Source: Neoceratodus forsteri
Taxonomy: Eukaryota; Chordata; Ceratodontiformes; Ceratodontidae
Length of the DNA: 64,000 nucleotides
NCBI GenBank assembly: GCA_016271365.2
Contig: JADMNL010000023.1
Span: forward strand, 603,852,501 to 603,916,500
Reading direction: 5' to 3'
The translations under genes and the position numbers were made by a program. The notes under the pieces are model-generated. The model was not told the origin of the DNA, ran no database searches, and saw nothing but the letters and a program-made list of their open reading frames with translations. Below are positions 55,999 to 64,000 of this stretch, piece after piece. The first letter of the stretch is position 1; the number at the start of each line of letters is the position of its first letter.

Positions 55999-56568
55999 TA
56001 GTGTGGTGCTGGAGGCCCTGGATTCCATAGCTCCTGTCTGTGTTTGCCCACTCCCTCTCTGTCCTCCATCCCCTTGGTTTGATGGGACTGTGAGGGAGTT
56101 GAGGAGAGTGGAGCGAAGGTTGGAACGATGTTGGTGGAAATCCGGCCTGGAGGAGGACAGACTTGGGTTGACACCCCCCATTATTCGGACCATCAGTCAG
56201 AAATGTCCTGTAAGAAGGCACAGTTCCTGTCCAGGGAGATTACTGCAGCAAGAAATCGACCTGCTCAGCTCTTTTGGACCGTGGACAGACTGTGCAATCC
56301 AATCTGTCTACGAGGCCGGAGAGCTTTTTCACAAAGTAAGTGTGATGAGTTTGCTCTTTTTTTATACAGATAAGGTGTTGTCCATCTGGTCGGATATCTG
56401 CTTAACTCTTTCAAATGAGTATGGCGGAGGTCGATGTGAGGGCACAGACACCTGGTCTGTCTGGACAGATTTTGACCGGCCAGAGATCATGGATGTCATG
56501 AAGATTGTTCTGAGCTTGTGATCAACTTACTGTAGTATGGATCCTGGTCCAACTGTCCTCCTTGTGGG

Positions 56569-57738
56569 GTGTATAGATGTCATCGGACCGATCCTTGCAG
56601 AGATGGTGTGGAGTTCGCTGGCTCAGGGGGTGTTCCTGATCCACTGAAGGAGGCAGTGGTGACTCCCCTGTTAAAGAAACTGTCCAGTGATCCCGACTCT
56701 CATGCGAACTACAGACCAGTCTCTAACCTACCCTTTTTGGGTAAGGTTATTGAGAAGTTAGTTGCGTTGCAGCTTGAGAACTTTCTTACCACCCATGAAG
56801 TCTATGATCCTCTCCAGTCTGGTTTCAGAAAGAGGCATAGTACCGAAACTGCACTATTTTGGGTGGTGAATGATCTCCTGATAGCGAGGGATCGGAGGCG
56901 TCCGTTCGATCTTGGTCCTCCTTGATCTCTCTGCAGCATTTGACACCGTGGACCATGGGGTATTGTTGGAACACCTGCGGTTAATCTGCGGACTGTCGGG
57001 GACAGTCCTCAGATGGTTACACTCTTTTTCGCACAGGCAGGTCCCAGATGGTGCTGTTGGGGAATTTTTTCCTCTGCCCCCTTTGCCCTGCCTTGTGGGG
57101 TCCCGCAGGGTTCTGTGCTGTCCCCCATGTTGTTCACGGTGTATATGCTGCCGTTGGGAGACATTATAAGGCGGTATGGGCTGAGTTTTCATTGCTATGC
57201 AGATGATACTCCGCTCTACATGTCCTTTTGAACCCAGAGTGATGATGTCTCTGTATTTAATAACTGCCTCGCTGAGATTCAAGATTGGATGAGTGCAAAC
57301 TGGTTGAAACTAAATCCAGATAAGACAGAGATGTTGGTGGTGGACTCGGGTCACCGGGTAGAGAAGTTGACTCCTGGGCAGCCATCTGGCTTGATGCTGG
57401 GGGGTGACCACTTGAGACCTTCTGAACGGGTACGTAATCTGGGGGTTATGCTTGACAGCGAACTAACGCTTAAGGCACAGATGTCAGCAGTTGTCAAGTC
57501 CTCATTTTGCCATCTGAGGAATATTGCCCGGCTAAAGCACCTTGTTCCACCCCATGACCTTCCAGTGTTAGTTCATGTCTTTGTGTCCTCTCATCTTGAC
57601 TACTGCAATGCTCCATACCTAGGGTTTCCGGGGTTAGATCTCAGCCACCTGCAGCTAGTGCAAAACGCAGTGGCAAGGCTGTTGACTGGGCATTCGAGAT
57701 CTTGCCATATCACGCATGTGCTGCGCGAATTGCACTGA
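56569..57738 (+). pseudogene. L2 reverse transcriptase (broken)
   Basis: Three frames carry the palm and fingers: LKEAVVTPLLKKLSSDPDSH (56640), FDTVDHG with the motif-A aspartate (56938), [13 protein letters not shown] recoverable near 57100 in one frame, and YADD at 57196-57207. The thumb and downstream part is open for 149 codons at 57289-57738 (KLNPDKTEMLVVDSGHRVEK). The catalytic residues are intact, and the gene is disabled by frameshifts near 56900 and 57030 and a stop at 57229. Confidence 0.85.
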
Positions 57739-58149
57739 CTGCCGATGAGGTGGAGGATCACCTTCAAGGTCGCATTATTGACATACAAGACCCTACATGG
57801 ACAGGGACCGGGTTTCTTACAAGACTTCCTTCGGCTTTACTGCCCTCTCCGCTCCACCAGTGAGGGATTGCTAGAGGTTCCCAGGGTTCGTTTAGACATC
57901 AGGTGCAAGAGCATTTGCGGCCCAACCCTGTGGAACTCTTTACCTCGTCGGATTAGAGAATGCCCGTTCACTGAGATTTTTAAATCCTCTCTGAAAACTT
58001 ACTGATTTTGTCTAGCATTTGGAGAGGAAAATTAGTTTTATATTTTAATATTGTGTATCTAATTATTTATTTTGACATTGTATCATATGATTTGATTTCA
58101 CATTATCCAGTTTCCATGTTACAAATCTGGGATGTTAAAAGCAGGGAGA

Positions 58150-60296
58150 GAGGCGACACATAGTACCCTCCTTAATTCTCATAAATAAACCCTACAAAAT
58201 CTTGCACATCGGGGTATTTCACAATGATATCCGTGACCACAGGGGCATGGCATGTGTGAGGACTATACAGACGCTCACTTCAACTTCTAGCTTTGCATAT
58301 AAAAGGAATCTCCGCAATTTCAGGTGCACTGATTTCTTGACTGGACTTAGCCAGATAAGATGTCAAGAATTCTATCTTGTACCCACAGTCAAAGGCCTGT
58401 ACCCTCTTCCAGAATCTCGTTCTGAATGTGATCAGTAAACGTGCCCCTTTAGTGAAAATCAGAACAAGGAAAAGGACTTGCCCCTGGTTCACTAGGATAC
58501 TAAAATATGTATTACAGACCAGAGAGATGTTGTGGAAGAGGGCACATAAAACCAAGTTAGTGGCAGACTAGGCAGCATTTAGGACTGCCAGGAATTGATG
58601 CACAAAGCTTATAAGGTCAGCTAAGGCAGAGCATTTTCAATTGGCCCTGGACTTCTCCAGTCATAATGTTGCTAAATTCTGGCAAATCTTAAGGGAAATT
58701 AAAGGGCTTAGTTCGGGCATAGTTCAGCACCTTCCATGCCCACTAAGAATGTATCTTGCAGTAACTTTTACAAGCAAATGCTACATTTTAGAACAGCTAA
58801 ATAACCGTTTTGCCACCGTAGGACTTGCTTTTGATACTTCTCTAACGAGCAATCTTAGCATTCAGCCCCAGCATCCGAGAACCGCCAAGGTCTGGTTTCA
58901 GCTCCATCTCAACAGGTCGAGGGCCTTTAAATGATATTGAACACCAAAAAAAGCGCCTGTGCTGACTAGCTTGAACCCCTGTTCCTTAAACTGGGACATC
59001 ACTTCCTAACAGCACCCATCACTCACCTATTCAACCTGTCTCCCATACAAGGGGTCCTCCCCTCCTCCTAGAAAATGGCACACATAATTCCTTTCTTTAA
59101 ATCTGACGGTCCCTGTGACCCCAGTAATTCTCGGCATATCTCATTGCTCCCCATTGTATCTAAACTTCTCAAAGTTAGTTAGCACACAGTTGTGAGAGGA
59201 TTTAGATACCTCCAACATCCTCAATCCACTGCAGTTTTGTTTTAGATCAAAACACAGCACGGTATCTGGTTTGGCAAAGGTGACTTAATGACTGGCAAAC
59301 TGCGCATGACACTAAATCATTTCCTTGCAATCTTCTTTGATCTGAGCAAGGCGTTTCGACACCGTGGATCACACAATACTGCTGCGTAAGTTAAATTACA
59401 TTGGTTTCAATGCCACTGTTTTACAATGGTTCATGTGCTACCTATGGAGTACCTCGAGGATCCATACTGGGGACCCAGTTATTTGTAATCCACATCAATA
59501 ATATTGATTCTAATATCAGAACCCTCTTTGCCGATGACACAGTATTATGTCACAAGGCTTGCCTGTTCAGATCTGCAACAGGATTTTAACTTGCTCCAAC
59601 AAAAGCTCTTTCATCTGAAATTGTTGCTTAATGCGGAAACCTGAAAGCCATGCTTCTTTCCCCTCAAGTCCAGGCGCAACTAGCTCTGATCCCAAATACC
59701 AGATAACGACCCTTATTGGTGAGTTGCTCGAGGTAGTGGATACATTTAAATATCTGGGGTTCTGGCTTGATTGTCTGCTTTTATTCATTACTCCTATTGA
59801 GGAACTGTCAAAAAAACTAAGAGGCTAGGCCTATTCTTTGGAATTAAGTATTTACTTAACCATGAAGCAAAAATAAGGCTGATCCAGACCACATTCTCTT
59901 GTTGGTTATGTTAACTTTCTTTATAGCCACTGTTCCAAAGCCGCCCTTGCTAAACTGGATACTTTATACCATAGAGTGCTAACATTTATGACCAATGTCC
60001 CCTTTAGAACTCACCATTGTTCTCTCTATGCCCAACTAAGCTGGTCCTCTCTTCACAACAGGAAGCTAAAAAATTGCCTCTTTATGGGCCTGTGGAGCCA
60101 TCACAAATAAATTACCTCCCTGCATGATGGAACTTTTCAAATGCACACCAGGCGTCTACTCGCTTAGGAGCTATTCCTATATATTTCTTGACATACTTAC
60201 GGTAAGATCTCGTTTTGGTGACTCAGTAGTCTGTCACGCTCTCCCAACTGTATGGAATACCCTCCAAAAGTCCTTAAAACTTACTAAAACAATTGG
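58150..60296 (+). mobile_element. Non-LTR LINE fragment (Rex1-like or other CR1-group clade)
   Basis: Starts with a region containing the frame FHNDIRDHRGMACVRTIQTL (58225). The reverse transcriptase is in pieces: FFDLSKAF at 59335-59360, YGVPRGSILGTQLFVIHINN (59435-59500) and IRTLFADDTVLCHKACLF (59516-59570) with the catalytic FADD, TFKYLGFWLD near 59740, and LYAQLSWSSLHNRKLKNC at about 60030. It stops at 60296, where DIRS-F is inserted, just before the expected 3' end. The residue pattern after the catalytic box reminds me of Rex1-type elements, but I am not sure of the clade. Confidence 0.7.
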
Positions 60297-60500
60297 TTCT
60301 CTCTCCTAAGCTGGTCTCTGGGTTTCCTTGTGCCTGGGCTATACCTCCTGATGCTGGATGGAGGCAGGATTAAGAGCTCTGCATACAGGGGGACAAGTAG
60401 CCCTCCACATCCGGTCGTCTCCAGTTGTTTTCCTGCCTTCTACAGAGCAGGTACTCTGCAAACAAAGCTGTGTCACAAGTGGCAGAGCTGAAGACAGTAG
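60297..60500 (+). repeat. DIRS-F left inverted terminal repeat
   Basis: Reads GGTTCTCTCTCCTAAGCTGG, then CTATACCTCCTGATGCTGGA, and ends near GCTGAAGACAGTAGACTGAG. Nearly the same block order as 46035-46255 (DIRS-E), so the two are close subfamily members. The partner repeat is outside the window. Confidence 0.8.
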
Positions 60501-60929
60501 ACTGAGAGTCGTATATTTCTTTTTGGGGACTTATCTTTGTGGGACAACTGAGTTATTTTCATGTATTTGGAGCTGATTTTACACTGCTCCTGAGTGGTTC
60601 CTGTCTTAGCCATGCAAGCTGCACAGACGGGACCCACTCTTCCGCGGCGCCTTTTCCCGTGGTTTCTGACCGGAGGACTCGTCGGGCAAGGACCAAGGCC
60701 TGATTTGCGCTCGTGAGGGGCCAAAAAGGGAACTTGGCTAATACTGAAAAAAAGCACCCCCTCACCAGCGCTAGCCTCATCACGTCGACGGTCGACCTTT
60801 TAACAGCCTCAGTCGCCCGTCGAAGGTGCCGCTTGTCGACGATGCCTGTTCCTGTCTATGAGCGCTGCATTTCCTCATTTTCGCTCAGGAGTAGGAGTGC
60901 CATTGTTCTGTTGTAGTTGAGCACAGCCC

Positions 60930-62730
60930 CAGTGGATTCAGCGCTCAGCGGAAGAAATCGGAGGATAACAGCAAGCCCCCCCTTCCATATTAACTAGGGG
61001 ACTTGGGGAAAGCAGTACATAACTTGACTGCACAGCCGCCAGGGCCACCCCCCAGACTAAGGGGGTTTGAACCATTTGGGTCACATCTGACACTTTAAAG
61101 GGAACTGCCTAGATTTCAGGAGCACAGCTGCATAAGGCCCGTTGCTGGGAGCATGGCTTTGGACATGCTTGCCAGGGGCAGAAAATGCCAGAGCTATAAA
61201 TTCCCGCTTCTGATTACTTTTAGGGCTCATTTTGCCTCATATGTGAGAAGGCAGTGGCTGCTCGGGAGGGGCAGCAGATATATCCCAGTCTTCTGCCCTG
61301 ATGGACAGCCAAGACAGAGTGGAGCGAGCGTCGACCTCCAGATCAGAGAGAGCAGCGGCCATCTGAGAGACCCAGCAGACCGCAGCCCCCTCTCTGGACC
61401 CAGGCCCCGTAGACAAGTTAAATAGGTGCTTTTGCTGTGGATCCTGCGTGCTTCGACTGACAGCTTCCAGGGTCAACAGATAAGACCTCATAAGAAGGCA
61501 AGCGAAAAAGGACCCCCTTCCCATCTTCTTCTGACGAGGGGCAGGTGTCATCCTATTGTTACGAGAAAAAGTATCGACGCAGGTACAGATCATCCGAGGA
61601 GGAATATCCCCATTCCTCATGTAACAGGTGGAAGAAGTCTCATTCCCAGAGTAGATCAAGGGTCGTGCAGAAGGGAAAGTGTCACAGGGATCATTCCCCC
61701 TGACTCCTCAGATGACAGCTCCTCCCCTGAGGAGGGTGAGATTGTGGACTCGTCTGATTTGGATGACTCTCCATCCAGAAACTTTGACCTGGACGACCTG
61801 GATTTTTTTCATCAAAAAGGTAGCATCAGAGATTCACCTGGGACTCACTCCAATGGCTTCTTCCCAGCCGAAACACACCTTTAGATTAACCTCTGTCTCT
61901 AAACCAGTTACTGCTTTCCCTATCCCCCCGGCCATAGAGGAATTGCTAAAAGAGGAATGGCAAGGTCCCAAATGAACATACTCAATCGCCCGACAGATCT
62001 CTGAAGTTTGACAAGAAGCGATCTGAAAAGTGGTTAGACTGCCCCAGAATCGACCCCTTGATTTCTAACCTATCCAAGAAAACAGTTATCCCAGCTAAAG
62101 GTGGGGCGTGTCTGAGGGACCCAGTAGACAGAAAAGTGGATTCCTCACTCAAAAAGGCCTTTCAAGCTTCAGCAACTTCTCAAGACAGCCACCACAAACG
62201 TATTCTCTGCCAGAGCTGCCCTATCTTGGCCTCGGATTTAGCCTTTTCAGTTTGTGGAGGATTTAGAAAAAGAACTCTCCCCATTATCCATCTATCCATC
62301 AGCTACAATAAATGGGGTTGGCCTTTGCCTATGCAGCAGATGTCGGAAAGAGGCGGTCAGGTGTGCTGTACGGACCATGTTCTACCAAACCTCTGCTCAC
62401 CGCAACCTGTGGCTTTGGGCCTGGCAAGTGGATGCATCCTCAGAGCCATTTGGTGAACACACCCTACGAAGGCAGTCTCCTGTTCGGATCGGCTGTAAAG
62501 GAGGTGGTGAAGGAATCTGGCGAAATGGCTAAGGTGCACATGCCCCAGTACAGCGGCTGGGGCAAAACTGGGTTCTCTGGCTCAAGACACAATTTTCATG
62601 ACAGAGTTTACAACAAGGGGCAAAACTCCCAACTTTTCAGGGAAAAGAACATGGTTCTTCCCTAACTAGCGTAATTTCAGAGGGGGTGGATCCGGTGGAG
62701 GTGGAAGCGCCAGACACACCTGAAATAGCA
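60930..62730 (+). pseudogene. DIRS-F gag-like protein (frameshifted)
   Basis: The N-terminal part reads SAQRKKSEDNS near 60942 and FPLLITFRAHFASYVRRQWL at 61200-61260, equal to SPLLITFAGSLCLTCEKA in DIRS-A but without its cysteines. The middle acidic part (61426-61884) has DSSDLDDSPSRNFDLDDLDF, followed in another frame by FPIPPAIEELLKEEWQGP (61915-61970). The C-terminal part (62312-62665) ends KESGEMAKVHMPQYSGW, with a Gly-rich FRGGGSGGGGS-type stretch in broken frame at 62676-62710. The layout equals DIRS-A. Four frames are needed to follow it. Confidence 0.75.
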
Positions 62731-63911
62731 ACAAAAAATCAGTGAGGCCATACGGGCCCATTCTCAAGTCGATGGCAGACTTTCAGAATTCCTTGAGGAA
62801 TGGGTCCAAACCACGTCGGACAGATGGGTTCTAGACATTAACAAGGGTTCCCTGATAGAGTCCGGGCCCCCATTACCTCACGTGGTGCCCTCTCCCATCT
62901 CAAACAACCCATTCAAAAGACAGGCGATATTGCAGGCTATCACAGATCTTCTGCAAGCGGGGGCTATTGAAAGGGTTCCCCCCAAAGAGATCAATCGAGG
63001 GGTCTACTGCCTGTTTTTCATCGTAGCCAAGTGCACAGAAGATCACAGACCTGTCCTAGACCTCCAATTTCTGAATCGCTTTGTATGCAGCAGACCTGTC
63101 AGAATGGAACTCTGTCCTCAGTCATCAAGGAATTACGACAAAGTAATTTTCTGGCATCCATCAACTTGCAAGATTCCTATCTCCATATTCCTATTCACAG
63201 CATGCACAGGCAATATCTCCGATTCAAAGTGGGGAAGCAACACTTCCAATTCAAAACCTTTCCTTTTGATCTTTCATCAGCCCCAAGAACTTTCTTGAAG
63301 GAACTGGTAGCGGTGGTAGCTCACCTTCGGAACAGAGGGATTCAACTTTTCCCTTGCCTGGACGATATCCTCATCAAAGCCCCGTGGTACAGGCAGTGGC
63401 GGAAGTAGTACAGTGCCTCTCTGCACATGGTTTTGTCATTAAGTGGAAGAAGAGTTCCCTAATCCCGAGCCAGAACCACAACCGCTTGGGGGCAGACTTC
63501 AGGATGCAGGCCAACAAGGTGACACCCCCCCCGGAGACAAAATTCTGGGACCTGTTGAAGCTCATCAGCAAATTTCAAGTGACCATTCAGCTGACGGCCC
63601 AGTCCTTTATGCAACTAATCGGGACTCTAGTGTCACTAGCAGATTCGTTCCCATGGGCTCTAGTGCACATGCAGCCCATTCAAGTGCATTTGCTCAGGCA
63701 GTGGTCTCAGTCCAGACACAGCCAGCCAGCACCAGCTCATCCCAATTTCTCAGCAGATAAAAACCTCCCTCTGATGATGGTCTCTGAGGGCAAATGTCAT
63801 GAGGGGGCGAAAGCTAGGCCATCCACACCAAACAAGAATCACAAGAGATGTAAGCCTCGGGTTGGGGGGCCCACCTGGACCAGATGTCGGCCCAAGGCAA
63901 ATGGTCACTGA
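62731..63911 (+). pseudogene. DIRS-F reverse transcriptase, 5' part (frameshifted)
   Basis: LPHVVPSPISNNPFKRQAIL lies at 62875-62935 and HRPVLDLQFLNRFVCSRPVR at 63045-63105. A frame change near 63080-63110 leads to the second frame (63031-63408), with SINLQDSYLHIPIHSMHRQY, FKTFPFDLSSAPRTF and IQLFPCLDDILIKAP (catalytic box CLDD, both aspartates intact, Tyr replaced by Cys). A third frame (63354-63911) continues MQLIGTLVSLADSFPWALVH. DIRS-A shares every one of these blocks. The RNase H part starts at about the end of the window. Confidence 0.85.
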
Positions 63912-64000
63912 TAGAATCAAGGTAGAGCATAAACATCCTAGAGATGAGGGTAGTTCACCTAGCCCTAATACACTTCCATCAGCAAGTACGCAACCGGGAT

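Larger units (their letters stand above)
54917..58010 (+). mobile_element. L2-clade LINE with endonuclease and reverse transcriptase
   Basis: 5' to 3': a short upstream part; the endonuclease from VLCNARS at 55245 (then a long A-run at 55267 that shifts the frame), AGPVLESAVPAGYSVMHHPR, GDFNAWVD near 55640 and SDHHSIRF near 55825; then the reverse transcriptase with NYRPVSNLPFLGKVIEKLV (56710-56765), [20 protein letters not shown] (56915), and [12 protein letters not shown] at 57193-57228 with the intact catalytic YADD; then the C-terminal region with SSHLDYCNAPYLGFPGLDLS and GPTLWNSLPRRIRE (57910-57960). The closest relative in the window is the minus-strand copy at 39206. Frame changes occur at 55280, 55560, 56900 and elsewhere. 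Confidence 0.9.
60297..64000 (+). mobile_element. DIRS-F: 5' part of a DIRS element, cut by window end
   Basis: Left inverted terminal repeat at 60297-60500 (TCTCTCTCCTAAGCTGGTCT start), gag from about 60930 to 62730, reverse transcriptase from 62731, running off the end. It belongs to the DIRS-A/B/E group and is better preserved than DIRS-A. It is inserted in the LINE that ends at 60296. The rest of the element, including the recombinase and second repeat, should lie just beyond the window. Confidence 0.85.

Overview
This is a stretch of a large, repeat-rich vertebrate nuclear genome with no complete host gene in view. The abundance of DIRS-type tyrosine-recombinase retrotransposons, together with CR1-like and L2-like LINEs and tRNA-derived and MIR-like SINEs, fits an amphibian (caecilian or salamander) or a non-avian reptile. 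That assignment is inference from repeat content; no host marker gene fixes it.

Layout. 1-2.5 kb: AT-rich, with one MIR-like SINE. 2.5-8.3 kb: a full-length but decayed DIRS element on the minus strand (DIRS-A). 8.3-10.7 kb: an older, deleted DIRS remnant (DIRS-G). 10.7-16.6 kb: several CR1-like LINE fragments on the minus strand. 18.0-22.6 kb: DIRS-B, broken by a SINE and lacking its 3' end. 22.6-28.8 kb: DIRS-C, nearly full length, with a SINE inserted in its methylase-like region. 29.0-29.8 kb: a hexamer-periodic array, followed at 29.9-31.2 kb by an unclassified fold-back element. 31.9-33.4 kb: a CR1 LINE split by a TTAA-flanked MITE. 33.4-39.2 kb: GC-rich DIRS-D. 39.2-42.5 kb: an L2 LINE on the minus strand. 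44.2-51.7 kb: CR1 fragments, a lone DIRS end (DIRS-E), a SINE head, a candidate host terminal exon (48.4 kb) and an imperfect palindrome (49.6 kb). 54.9-58.0 kb: an L2 LINE on the plus strand. 58.1-60.3 kb: another non-LTR LINE, cut by DIRS-F, which runs from 60.3 kb off the window end.

The DIRS copies show the expected order: inverted terminal repeat, gag, reverse transcriptase/RNase H, methylase-like region, tyrosine recombinase, internal complementary region, inverted terminal repeat. All their reading frames carry frameshifts or stops, so every coding entry is a pseudogene. The most interesting observations are the hexamer array, the fold-back element, the MITE whose excision restores the LINE reading frame, the internal complementary regions, splice-donor-like DIRS ends, SINEs with one head and different bodies, the palindrome and the possible host exon.
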